Source: Rhodocyclaceae bacterium (GTDB taxonomy: Bacteria; Pseudomonadota; Gammaproteobacteria; Burkholderiales; Rhodocyclaceae). Taken from it: a DNA stretch of 63,704 nucleotides. A program made the translations under genes and the position numbers. Within the stretch, counting starts at the first letter, position 1. Every line of letters begins with the position of its first letter. The notes below the pieces were generated by a model, which was given only the letters and a program-made list of their open reading frames with translations, made no database searches and had not been told where the DNA came from. This document shows positions 8,069 to 16,170 of this stretch, in pieces. The stretch spans positions 1-63,704 of the forward strand of contig JAJVIJ010000015.1 in NCBI GenBank assembly GCA_022072095.1, read 5' to 3'.

Positions 8069-9082
8069 CCGTGCGGCGGTCGACAAGTCCAGCAGCCAGT
8101 CGATCAGTGCCTGGGTTTCCGGCGGACGCTGCGCATTCGACGGGACCACCAGACAATACGATCGATCGGATGTCAGTTCGATGTCGAACAGCCTGATCAG
8201 CGTGCCGCGCTCGAGATGCTTCTCGGTCAGCACGTCTAGCGCCAGTGCGACGCCATGGGCATGTTCCGCGGCATCGATCGCCAGAGAAATTTCGCTGAAA
8301 GACGGTCCGCTCGTCGGCCCGCTGCCCGGCTCCGGCGCGTCTAGCCCGGCTGCTTCGAACCACGGGCGCCAGGGGATGACGCGCTGACGCAGCAAGGTGG
8401 CGCGCAACAGATCCTGCGGCTGTCGCAACCATGGGTGAGCGGTTCGGTAAGCCGGGCTGCAAACGGGAAAGATCCGCGCCGGCAGCAGCGGAGACGATTC
8501 GAGGCCCTCCCAGCGTCCGGTGCCGAAGCGTATGCCGACGTCCGCCTCGCCGGCACGGATATTGACGTTGCGCGAGGTCACCAGGATGTCGACGTCGATG
8601 TCTGGATGGGTACGCTGAAATGCGGGCAGTCTGGGAATCAGCCAGTGGGATGCGATTGCCGGCGCGAGCGTCAGCCGTACCCGGGGCAGGACTGGCTTGG
8701 CAATCTTGGCCAAGCCTGCGCGCAGCGCCTCCAACCCTTCATGCACGTGAGGCAGTAGCTCACGCCCTCGTGGCGTCAGGCTGACCAGCGGGCCTACGCG
8801 TAGCAGGAGCGCCGTTCCCAACTGCGATTCGAGTTGCGCAATGCGGTGGCTGACCGCGCTGGGCGTGATGCACAGCTCGTCGGCGGCCCTGGAAAAGCTG
8901 CCGAGCCTGGCGACGGCATCGAATGCAATCAGCGCACGCAGTGGGGGGATGGGAAGGTGGGGGTGAATGTAGCGCTTGTCCAATTCCAGCTCATATCCGC
9001 GCTTCGACACCTTGCCCGACGCGCCGGGGTGAGGCGCCGTGATCGGCGCAAAGGGTATGCAAAGGGTACGCGAACTCTCCAT
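8060..9082 (-). CDS. LysR-family transcriptional regulator (GcvA-like)
   Basis: 340 aa from the ATG at 9082. The winged helix-turn-helix begins near residue 45 (LRALIAFDAVARLGSFSRAA, then LCITPSAVSHRIAQLE), followed by the periplasmic-binding-like effector domain. The IPPLRAL entry is typical of GcvA-type regulators. Most relatives start within about 10 residues of this point, so the first 40 residues may not be translated; a GTG at 9010 is another start. The end of the ISAs1-type element sits only 14 bases upstream of the ATG, so the native promoter may have been displaced. Confidence 0.8.
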   Translation of the reverse strand: MESSRTLCIPFAPITAPHPGASGKVSKRGYELELDKRYIHPHLPIPPLRALIAFDAVARLGSFSRAADELCITPSAVSHRIAQLESQLGTALLLRVGPLVSLTPRGRELLPHVHEGLEALRAGLAKIAKPVLPRVRLTLAPAIASHWLIPRLPAFQRTHPDIDVDILVTSRNVNIRAGEADVGIRFGTGRWEGLESSPLLPARIFPVCSPAYRTAHPWLRQPQDLLRATLLRQRVIPWRPWFEAAGLDAPEPGSGPTSGPSFSEISLAIDAAEHAHGVALALDVLTEKHLERGTLIRLFDIELTSDRSYCLVVPSNAQRPPETQALIDWLLDLSTAARKN

Positions 9083-9096
9083 TTTCGGGGGGCGGG

Positions 9097-9114
9097 CAGG
9101 GCCATCGCACGAAT
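9097..9114 (+). repeat. Terminal inverted repeat, left end of ISAs1-type element
   Basis: CAGGGCCATCGCACGAAT; pairs with 9809-9826. It abuts the last codons of the transposase remnant (stop at 9116-9118) and lies 14 bases upstream of the LysR ORF. Confidence 0.65.
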
Positions 9115-9115
9115 C

Positions 9116-9714
9116 CTATGCCAGGCCGAAGATCTGAGCGCGGTAGGTATCGGAGGTGGAGGCGGTGAGGCGCTTGACCTTGAGGCCGCCCTTGCGCTGG
9201 ACAGGAGCGAGGCGGATAAGGTTCAAGGCGAAATGTCGCGGTACGGCGAAGTTGTGGGCGGCAGCGTGCTCGCATCTGATCGTCGCCGGAGGCGACATCC
9301 ATGCACCCGTGCAGGCTGCTCTCGACGTGCCAATGCTGGCGCACGGTCTGGTTCGGGCGCGCGGCATCCGGCGGCAGGCTGGAGATGTAGACGCGGTGGT
9401 CGACGGTCATCTTGCTCTTGATCGTGCGCTCGGCGGCGATCACGGCAAACGAGCGCAGGCCAGTCCAGCGCTCAGGAGCACGCAGGTATTCGACATTGTC
9501 GAAGACATAGCTTGCCGTCGAACGCCACCACTTTGTCCTTCGCCAAGGCCTCGATTTCGACAAAGGTATCGGCACCGGCAAGCACGCCGCAGTCTGCCAC
9601 CACCCGCCATTTGACCAGGTCGTGTTCGACCTTCGAGACCGGGCGCGGATCGCGCAACCCCACGAATATGTCCGCCAACGACAATTTCTTTCCCGTCTCC
9701 ATGGGCCACCCCAA
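9116..9714 (-). pseudogene. ISAs1-family transposase remnant
   Basis: The N-terminus reads from about 9714: SLADIFVGLRDPRPVSKVEH, then LAGADTFVEIEALAKDK. It jumps to VVAFDGK, and a further frame gives ERWTGLRSFAVIAAERTIKS and VYISSLPPDAARPNQ, before the last frame supplies HNFAVPRHFALNLIRLAP through YRAQIFGLA with a stop at 9116. These are successive conserved blocks of H-repeat/ISAs1 transposases, but in three different frames and with about 500 bp of the middle missing, so the gene is dead. Confidence 0.8.
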
Positions 9715-9808
9715 AAAGACAGAAACCTAATCAATTCAGCCCCTTGTGAACAGAACCTCGGCAACCGCCTGATCGTCAACGACTCTTTCGACTGTGCACG
9801 ACGACGTC

Positions 9809-9826
9809 ATTCATGCGATTGCCCTG
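9809..9826 (-). repeat. Terminal inverted repeat, right end of ISAs1-type element
   Basis: Plus-strand ATTCATGCGATTGCCCTG; its complement begins CAGGGCAATCGC. The putative ribF -10 box is about 40 bases beyond this end. Confidence 0.65.
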
Positions 9827-9866
9827 GCATCCAAGGCGGATGCCCGGATCACCAGGAGGAGGCCGG

Positions 9867-9872
9867 TATAAT
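9867..9872 (+). promoter_or_regulatory. Candidate -10 box for ribF
   Basis: A perfect TATAAT inside GGTATAATTCCGC, 30 bases before the preferred GTG start of ribF. No good -35 hexamer is found 17 bases upstream (CGGATC), so this rests on the -10 match in GC-rich DNA. Confidence 0.4.
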
Positions 9873-9901
9873 TCCGCTCCTTTTTGCGGGCGGTTCGATT
9901 C

Positions 9902-10843
9902 GTGCAGGTTTTTCATGGCTTATCGCGGTCGGTGCCGGGGGGATGCGCGCTGACCATAGGCAATTTTGACGGCGTCCATCGCGGTCATCTGGCGCTGCTC
10001 GCGCATCTGCGCGAGCGCGCGCAAGCGCGTGGCCTGCCGGTGACGGTGTTGACCTTCGAACCGCACCCGCGCGAATTCTTCCAGCCGGCGTCGGCTCCGG
10101 CGCGACTGACCAATCTGCGCGAAAAACTGAACCTGCTCGCTGCCGCGGGCGTGGAGCGCGCGTTCGTGTGCCGCTTCAATCGGCGGTTTGCGATGCTGGA
10201 TGCCGAGGCCTTCGTCCGCGAGGTGCTGGTGGCCAGGCTGGGCGTGCGCTATCTGTTGATCGGCGATGATTTCTGTTTCGGTCGTGGGCGCGAGGGCGGC
10301 TTTTCGCTGTTGCGCGCGATGTCCGGACCCTGCGGCTTCGAGCTGGAGGCGATGCCGACGATCGAGGTCGACGGTGCGCGCGCATCGAGTTCGGCGATCC
10401 GCGACGCGCTCGCGGCCGGTGATCTCGATACCGCAGCGCGATTGCTCGGGCGCCCGTTTGCGATCGCCGGCCGCGTGACGGTCGGCAACCGGATCGGACG
10501 CACAATCGGTTTCCCGACCGCGAACATCGCGCTGAAACGGCGTCGGCCGCCGCTGGCCGGCATCTATGCGGTGCGTGTCCACGGCGATGGCCTGTCGGCT
10601 CAGCCGGGCGCGGCGAGTCTGGGCGTGCGGCCGACGATCGGCGACGGACTCATGCCGGTGCTGGAAGTGAACCTGCTCGATTTCGATGGCGACCTGTACC
10701 GTGCGCATTTGAGCGTGGAGTTCTGCGCGAAGCTGCGCGACGAAGAGAAATACGCCGACCTCGACGCGCTGAAGCGGCAGATCGCGGCCGATGTCGAGGC
10801 GGTGCGCCGATATTTCGCCGCGAACTCGGCGGCTCCTCGCTGA
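9902..10843 (+). CDS. ribF: Bifunctional riboflavin kinase / FAD synthetase
   Basis: 313 aa from GTG 9902, giving (M)QVFHGLS, the usual RibF N-terminus; an in-frame TTG at 9884 would add six residues. The FMN adenylyltransferase domain has LTIGNFDGVHRGH and the ISSTAIR-like SSSAIRDAL; the C-terminal riboflavin kinase domain has GRVTVGNRIGRTIGFPTANI and EVNLLDFDGDLYRAHLSVEF. It converts riboflavin to FMN and then FAD in the cytoplasm. Placement upstream of ileS-lspA is the standard proteobacterial arrangement. Confidence 0.95.
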   Translation: MQVFHGLSRSVPGGCALTIGNFDGVHRGHLALLAHLRERAQARGLPVTVLTFEPHPREFFQPASAPARLTNLREKLNLLAAAGVERAFVCRFNRRFAMLDAEAFVREVLVARLGVRYLLIGDDFCFGRGREGGFSLLRAMSGPCGFELEAMPTIEVDGARASSSAIRDALAAGDLDTAARLLGRPFAIAGRVTVGNRIGRTIGFPTANIALKRRRPPLAGIYAVRVHGDGLSAQPGAASLGVRPTIGDGLMPVLEVNLLDFDGDLYRAHLSVEFCAKLRDEEKYADLDALKRQIAADVEAVRRYFAANSAAPR

Positions 10844-10849
10844 GGAGCC
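10831..10849 (+). terminator. Hairpin overlapping the ribF stop codon
   Basis: A perfect 8-bp stem, GGCTCCTC / GAGGAGCC, with a 3-base loop spans the ribF TGA. There is no T-run. It may attenuate read-through into ileS or protect the ribF 3' end. Confidence 0.4.
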
Positions 10850-10947
10850 CATGCTGTGCGCGACTGCCGCTGGCTGCATGATGATATGGACATGGTCCCG
10901 CATGCTCTCTTCTTTTTCCGATCAGATAGGCTCGATGGGTCACGCAG

Positions 10948-13764
10948 ATGGCTGATTACCGCAAGACGCTGAATCTTCCCGAAACGCCGTTTCCGATGCG
11001 CGGCGATCTGGCGCGGCGGGAGCCGCAATGGGTGCGGGCGTGGCAGGAAGGCGGCCTGTACGAGCGCATTCGCGCGGCTGCGCGCGGCCGGCCGATGTTC
11101 GTGCTGCACGACGGTCCGCCCTATGCCAATGGCGACATCCACATCGGCCACGCGGTGAACAAGATCCTCAAGGACATGATCGTGCGCTCGAAGACTCTGG
11201 CCGGCTTCGACGCACCCTACGTGCCGGGATGGGACTGTCACGGGCTGCCGATCGAGCACCAGATCGAAAAGACGCATGGCAAGGCGTTGCCGGCCGAGCA
11301 GGCACGTCGCTTGTGTCGCGATTATGCGGCCGAGCAGATTGAGCGCCAGAAGCGCGATTTCATCCGCCTGGGCGTACTGGGCGACTGGGATGATCCCTAC
11401 CTGACGATGGCCTACGCCACCGAGGCCGACGAGTTGCGCGCCTTGGGCGAGCTGTATCGCAAGGGCTACCTGTTCAAGGGGCTGAAGCCGGTGAACTGGT
11501 GCTTCGATTGCGGCTCCGCGTTGGCCGAGGCCGAGGTGGAATACCAGGACAAGCGTTCGCCGGCCATCGACGTCGGCTTTCCGTTGCTGGATGGCGAGCG
11601 CGCTCGCCTGGGCGAGGCCTTCGGGCTGGACGCCGGGCAACTCGCGGACACAGCCATCTACGCGGTGATCTGGACGACGACACCGTGGACGATTCCAGCG
11701 AACCAGGCGCTGAATGTACATCCGGCGCTGCGTTACGAACTGGTGCGCACGGCACGCGGACTGCTGGTCCTGGCCGCCGATCTGCGGCCGGCTGCGCTCG
11801 CGCGCTTCGGTCTGGAAGGTGAGGTGCTGGCGACCTGTGCCGGCGAGGCGCTGGAGCTGATCCGTTTCAGCCATCCGTTCTATGCGCGCAGCGCGCCCGT
11901 CTATCTGGGCGATTACGTCACGACCGATGCCGGCACCGGCATCGTGCATAGCGCGCCGGCCTATGGGCTGGAGGACTATGAGTCCTGTCGGCGCTACGGC
12001 ATGGCGATCGAGGACATCCTGACGCCAGTGATGGGTGATGGCCACTATGCCGAGTCGCTGCCGCGTTTCGGCGGCATGAACATCTGGGACGCCGCGGACG
12101 CGATCATCGAAGCGATCGCCGGGGCGGGCTGCCTGTTCGCACGCGCCGAGATCCGTCACCAGTACATGCACTGCTGGCGGCACAAGACTCCGCTCGTCTA
12201 CCGGGCGACGACGCAATGGTTCGTGGGCATGGATACCGTGCCCAGGCACGAGGGGCCGACGCTGCGCGAGACCGCGTTGCGCGCCATCGATGCCACGCGT
12301 TTCTATCCGGAATGGGGGCGCGCGCGCCTGCACGCGATGATTGCGAATCGCCCGGACTGGTGTGTGTCGCGGCAGCGCAACTGGGGGGTGCCGATCCCGT
12401 TCTTTCTGCACAAAGAGAGCGGCGAACCGCATCCGCGGACCATGGATCTGCTCGAGCAGGTCGCCTGCCGAGTCGAGCGAGAGGGCATCGAGGCCTGGTT
12501 CCGGCTGGACCCGGCCGAGCTGCTCGGCGACGACGCGCGGGATTACGTGGCCATGCGCGATACGCTCGATGTCTGGTTCGATTCGGGCAGCACGCACTGG
12601 TCGGTCATGCGCAGCCGGCACGGCAGCGAGCGCTTCACCTACCCGGCCGACCTGTATCTGGAAGGTTCGGACCAGCATCGCGGCTGGTTTCATTCATCGC
12701 TGCTGGTCGGCTGTGCGATGGACGGGCGCGCGCCCTACCGCGGTCTGTTGACCCACGGCTTCGTCGTCGATGGCGATGGCCACAAGATGTCCAAGTCGCG
12801 TGGCAACGTCATCGCACCGCAGCAGGTGTCGGACAGCCTGGGCGCCGAAATCCTGCGTCTGTGGGTGGCCGCGACCGATTATTCGGGCGAGCTGTCGATT
12901 TCCAAGGAAATTCTCGACCGCGTCGTCGAAACCTACCGGCGGCTGCGCAATACGCTGCGCTTCCTGCTCGCCAACACGGCCGATTTCGATGCCGCCACGA
13001 CGCTGCTGCCGGTGGCGGACTGGCTGGAGATCGACCGCTATGCGCTCGCGCTCACGCGCCGCCTGCAGGCCCAGTGCGAGGCCGATTACGCGCGCTTCGA
13101 GTTTCACCGCGTGGTGCAGGCGGTGCAGAGTTTCTGTGCCGAGGATCTCGGCGCGTTCTATCTGGATATCCTCAAGGACCGCCTGTACACCACCGCCGTA
13201 GACGGACAGGCACGTCGCGCCGCGCAAAGCGCGCTGTGGCATATCACGCAGACGCTGGTGCGACTGATCGCGCCCATCCTCGCGTTCACGGCCGAGGAAA
13301 TCTGGAGCCTGCTGCACCCGGGCGACGAGCGTGCCAGCGTGATGCTCTCGACCTGGTACGGCCTGCCCGATCAACCCGACGAGGACGCGCTGCATGCGCG
13401 CTGGACGAGCTTGCGCGCGCTGCGTGCGCAGGTGTTGCGCGAAATGGAGCTCGCGCGCAGCGCCGGCCTTATCGGTTCGTCCTTGCAGGCGGAGGTCGAG
13501 CTGGGTGCGGCGGGCGAGCGTCATGCGGCGCTCGAATCGCTGGGTGATGACCTGCGCTTCGTGTTGATTGCATCCGCGGTGACGTTGACGCGAGTTGGCG
13601 AAGCCGACGACGAGTTCGTGCGCGTGAGTGCAAGCGCGCATCGCAAGTGCGTGCGCTGCTGGCACTATCGCGCGGATGTAGGCAGCGACGCGGGCCATCC
13701 GGAGCTGTGCGGCCGCTGCATCGGCAACCTCCATGGCCAGGGGGAAACGCGCCGGCATGCATGA
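10948..13764 (+). CDS. ileS: Isoleucyl-tRNA synthetase
   Basis: 938 aa, the normal bacterial length. Class I signatures: [13 protein letters not shown] (HIGH motif, residues 57-69) and [11 protein letters not shown] (KMSKS, residues 613-617). The editing (CP1) insertion with [14 protein letters not shown] and [12 protein letters not shown] is present, and the C-terminal zinc finger has CVRCWHY and CGRC. Charges tRNA-Ile in the cytoplasm. Its 3' end overlaps lspA by 8 bases, so the two are co-translated. Confidence 0.97.
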   Translation: MADYRKTLNLPETPFPMRGDLARREPQWVRAWQEGGLYERIRAAARGRPMFVLHDGPPYANGDIHIGHAVNKILKDMIVRSKTLAGFDAPYVPGWDCHGLPIEHQIEKTHGKALPAEQARRLCRDYAAEQIERQKRDFIRLGVLGDWDDPYLTMAYATEADELRALGELYRKGYLFKGLKPVNWCFDCGSALAEAEVEYQDKRSPAIDVGFPLLDGERARLGEAFGLDAGQLADTAIYAVIWTTTPWTIPANQALNVHPALRYELVRTARGLLVLAADLRPAALARFGLEGEVLATCAGEALELIRFSHPFYARSAPVYLGDYVTTDAGTGIVHSAPAYGLEDYESCRRYGMAIEDILTPVMGDGHYAESLPRFGGMNIWDAADAIIEAIAGAGCLFARAEIRHQYMHCWRHKTPLVYRATTQWFVGMDTVPRHEGPTLRETALRAIDATRFYPEWGRARLHAMIANRPDWCVSRQRNWGVPIPFFLHKESGEPHPRTMDLLEQVACRVEREGIEAWFRLDPAELLGDDARDYVAMRDTLDVWFDSGSTHWSVMRSRHGSERFTYPADLYLEGSDQHRGWFHSSLLVGCAMDGRAPYRGLLTHGFVVDGDGHKMSKSRGNVIAPQQVSDSLGAEILRLWVAATDYSGELSISKEILDRVVETYRRLRNTLRFLLANTADFDAATTLLPVADWLEIDRYALALTRRLQAQCEADYARFEFHRVVQAVQSFCAEDLGAFYLDILKDRLYTTAVDGQARRAAQSALWHITQTLVRLIAPILAFTAEEIWSLLHPGDERASVMLSTWYGLPDQPDEDALHARWTSLRALRAQVLREMELARSAGLIGSSLQAEVELGAAGERHAALESLGDDLRFVLIASAVTLTRVGEADDEFVRVSASAHRKCVRCWHYRADVGSDAGHPELCGRCIGNLHGQGETRRHA

Positions 13765-14296
13765 TCAGGTCCTGCCCGCTGTGATGCCACGGGCGGCACT
13801 GAAACGCTGGCTGGCGGTGGTGGCCGCGGTGGTGCTGCTCGATCAGCTGAGCAAGCTGTGGGTGCTCCATACGCTGCCCTATGCGGCGCAGATCGAGGTG
13901 ACCGGGTTTTTCGACATCGTGCACGTCCACAACCCGGGTGCGGCGTTCAGTTTTCTTGCCGGAGCCGATGGCTGGCAGCGCTGGTTGTTCGTGGTGCTCG
14001 CGCTGCTGATCTCGGCCTATCTGGGGCGGCTGCTGGCGCGTCACGCTGCGCAGACGGCGTTCGCGGCGCCGCTTGCGCTGATCCTCGCCGGCGCCATCGG
14101 CAACCTGATCGACCGGCTCTGGCTCGGTCGGGTGATCGATTTTCTCTATTTTCATGCCGGACCATATGGGTTCCCGGCATTCAATGTCGCCGATGCCGGC
14201 ATCAGCGTCGGGGTCGTCGTGATCCTGTGGCAGCAACTGCGCGCCGGTCCGGACAAGGCGGGCGAAGGGAAAGGGGAAGGAGGGCAGGGCGCATGA
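13757..14296 (+). CDS. lspA: Lipoprotein signal peptidase (signal peptidase II)
   Basis: 179 aa from ATG 13757 (an ATG at 13733 lies deep in ileS). Four membrane helices; the catalytic Asp pair is in [11 protein letters not shown] and FNVADAGI, with VHNPGAAFS also conserved. Cleaves prolipoprotein signal peptides in the inner membrane after diacylglyceryl transfer. The tail after the last helix is a Gly/Lys/Glu-rich stretch of about 15 residues. Overlaps ileS by 8 bases and slpA by 4 (ATGA). Confidence 0.95.
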   Translation: MHDQVLPAVMPRAALKRWLAVVAAVVLLDQLSKLWVLHTLPYAAQIEVTGFFDIVHVHNPGAAFSFLAGADGWQRWLFVVLALLISAYLGRLLARHAAQTAFAAPLALILAGAIGNLIDRLWLGRVIDFLYFHAGPYGFPAFNVADAGISVGVVVILWQQLRAGPDKAGEGKGEGGQGA

Positions 14297-14733
14297 ACAG
14301 TTCGGCGGTGGTGGTCGGTCCGGACAACTTGGTGACATTGCATTACCGCATCGCGACCAAGGCGCTGGGCGACCTGGTTTCGACCTTTGCCACCCATCCT
14401 GCGACCCTTCAACTCGGACAGGGCGAGCTGGCGCCGGCGCTGGAACGCTGCCTGATCGGACTGGTGCCGGGGGTACGGCGTGTGTTCGAGCTGGAGCGTG
14501 GCGCCGCGTTCGGCGAACATCGTCCGGAGCGGGTGATGGACCTGCCGCGCACCGCTTTTCCCGATGAGGTCGTGGTGGCGCCCGACATGGTGCTGGAACT
14601 GCCCCTGCCCGGCGGCGGGGGCCAGCACGGCCGCGTGCGCTCGCTGACCGAATCCACGGTTACGGTGGACTTCAATCACCCGCTCGCTGGTCTGCCGGTG
14701 TGCTTCGAGGTGGAGATCCTCGGCATCCTGTGA
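14293..14733 (+). CDS. slpA: FKBP-type peptidyl-prolyl isomerase, SlpA family
   Basis: 146 aa. SlpA/FkpB-type FKBP with an IF insert: opening VTLHYRIATKALGDLVSTF, GQGELAPALERCLIGLVPG and a C-terminal VDFNHPLAG. The lspA-slpA order with a 4-base ATGA overlap is conserved in many proteobacteria. Cytoplasmic prolyl isomerase and chaperone; the client is unknown. The ispH gene that commonly follows slpA is absent here and zapE follows instead. Confidence 0.9.
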   Translation: MNSSAVVVGPDNLVTLHYRIATKALGDLVSTFATHPATLQLGQGELAPALERCLIGLVPGVRRVFELERGAAFGEHRPERVMDLPRTAFPDEVVVAPDMVLELPLPGGGGQHGRVRSLTESTVTVDFNHPLAGLPVCFEVEILGIL

Positions 14734-15848
14734 GCGCCCGAGACCATATTCCGGACATGCTCAAGAGTTTCGACGAGCGGCTGCTCGAGCGTGGCTATGT
14801 CGCCGATGCGGCGCAGCGTGCGGCGGCCGCGCGGCTGCAGCGGCTGTTCGACGAGCTGATGGCGTTCAAACGCGCGCGCGCCAATCCGCTGAAAAAGCTG
14901 CTGTCGCGGCCGCAGCCGCCGCGCGGAGTGTATCTGTGGGGCGGGGTCGGACGCGGCAAGAGTTTCCTGATGGACTGTTTTTTCGCGGCGCTGCCTTATC
15001 GGCGCAAGCGGCGCGTGCACTTCCACGCCTTCATGCAATCGGTCCATGAGCGCCTCAAGGCCCACAAGGCATTGCCCGATCCGCTGATGCGTGTGGCGGA
15101 CGATGTCGCACGGCAGGTGCGGTTGCTTTGTTTCGATGAGTTCCATGTATCCGATATCGCCGACGCGATGATCCTGGGGCGGGTGATCGCGGCCCTCGTC
15201 GACGCCGGGGTGGTGATCGTCGCAACCTCGAATTACCCACCCGACGGTCTCTACCCGAATGGCTTGCAGCGGCAGAATTTCCTGCCGACCATAGAGCTTT
15301 TGAAGCGTCACCTCGATGTCATCGAAGTCGACGCCGGCACCGATTACCGGCTGCGCTCGCTGGAAAAGATCGATGTTTATCTGGTGCCGGCCGATCGCGA
15401 GGCGGATGATCAGCTTGCGCGCGATTTCGAGGATCTGGCGGGTGATACGGGGCGGCCCGGGCGGGTGACGGTGCTCGGACGCGAGCTGAAGGCGCGCCGC
15501 TTGGCTTCCGGCGTTGCCTGGTTCGATTTTGCCGAGCTATGCGAGGGGCCGCGTTCACAGAACGACTATCTGGAACTGGCGCGAGAGTTTCATACTGTGC
15601 TGCTGTCCGGGGTGCCGCGTATGGCGCGGGATGCGGCCGATGCCGCGCGCCGATTCACCTGGCTGGTCGACATCTTCTATGACCACAAGGTCAAGCTGAT
15701 ACTGAGCGCGGCCTGTGTGGCGCATGAGCTGTATGTGGCCGGGCCGCATGCGCAGGAGTTTCCGCGTACCGTCAGCCGGCTGATCGAGATGCGCACGCGC
15801 GACTATCTCGCGCGCGGCCACCGCCCGGAGGCGATGGCCTCCGCGTGA
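14730..15848 (+). CDS. zapE: Cell division ATPase ZapE (AFG1-like)
   Basis: 372 aa if the GTG at 14730 is used, which overlaps the slpA stop as GTGA; ATG 14757 gives 363 aa and equally fits the family N-terminus. Walker A GGVGRGKSFLMDC, Walker B VRLLCFDEFHVSDI, sensor ATSNYPPDGLY, and NGLQRQNFLPTIELLKRH are all AFG1/ZapE hallmarks. In E. coli ZapE destabilises FtsZ rings under stress. It follows slpA directly and is probably in the same transcript. Confidence 0.92.
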   Translation: MSARDHIPDMLKSFDERLLERGYVADAAQRAAAARLQRLFDELMAFKRARANPLKKLLSRPQPPRGVYLWGGVGRGKSFLMDCFFAALPYRRKRRVHFHAFMQSVHERLKAHKALPDPLMRVADDVARQVRLLCFDEFHVSDIADAMILGRVIAALVDAGVVIVATSNYPPDGLYPNGLQRQNFLPTIELLKRHLDVIEVDAGTDYRLRSLEKIDVYLVPADREADDQLARDFEDLAGDTGRPGRVTVLGRELKARRLASGVAWFDFAELCEGPRSQNDYLELAREFHTVLLSGVPRMARDAADAARRFTWLVDIFYDHKVKLILSAACVAHELYVAGPHAQEFPRTVSRLIEMRTRDYLARGHRPEAMASA

Positions 15849-16009
15849 TCGGGGGGCTGCCGATGTCCGCCGCACGCCTGGGGGCCACGGTCCGCGTGCG
15901 ATGTGAAATACGACCTCGGGAGATCGAATTCGACGTGATCACGCCGCGCAAGCGGGGTAGCGATCTGTAATATGCCGCCTTCCGTTTCCTGCGAGGACTG
16001 ATCGACGAT

Positions 16010-16168
16010 ATGGAGCGAACCAAGCCCGAGCCCGGGTCCCGGCTCAGTCACGCGGTCGCGGTCGTGGCCTACGTGTCGGTCGCGGCCTACCTCGCTTTCA
16101 GCATTGGCATGCATAATTTCGTGGTGCAGCTTGGCGTCATGTTGCGCCGGCTGGCTGGCTGGGGCTAG
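16010..16168 (+). CDS. Small membrane protein (52 aa) heading the glycan cassette
   Basis: A short ORF starting ATG 16010: MERTKPEPGSRLSH, then a hydrophobic helix (about residues 15-32, AVAVVAYVSVAAYLAFSIG) and an Arg-rich tail ending RRLAGWG. The stop is only 2 bases before the GTG of the next gene, which supports real translation and coupling. I do not recognise the family. GCGAGGA lies about 13 bases upstream of the start, rather far for a ribosome site. Confidence 0.5.
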   Translation: MERTKPEPGSRLSHAVAVVAYVSVAAYLAFSIGMHNFVVQLGVMLRRLAGWG

Positions 16169-16170
16169 CG

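Larger units (their letters stand above)
9097..9826 (-). mobile_element. Internally deleted ISAs1-family element with both terminal inverted repeats
   Basis: The ends match in inverted orientation: CAGGGCCATCGCACGAAT (9097-9114) against the reverse complement of 9809-9826, CAGGGCAATCGCATGAAT, 16 of 18 identical. The element is about 730 bp, well below the 1.2-1.3 kb usual for the family, and its transposase is scrambled. No flanking direct repeat is visible (left flank GGGGGGCGGG, right flank GCATCCAAGG), so the insertion is old or the ends have been rearranged. Confidence 0.75.

Noticed and set aside
10851-10955. A 34-codon ORF with a GAGGAG ribosome site overlapping the ileS start, possibly a leader peptide
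   Set aside because: The ribosome-site match is part of the ribF stop hairpin, the peptide has no Ile run, and there is no attenuator structure that would couple it to ileS.
10600-12693. Open reading frame of 697 codons on the minus strand
   Set aside because: It is antisense to ribF and ileS, has no recognisable domain, and is explained by the GC-rich codon pattern.
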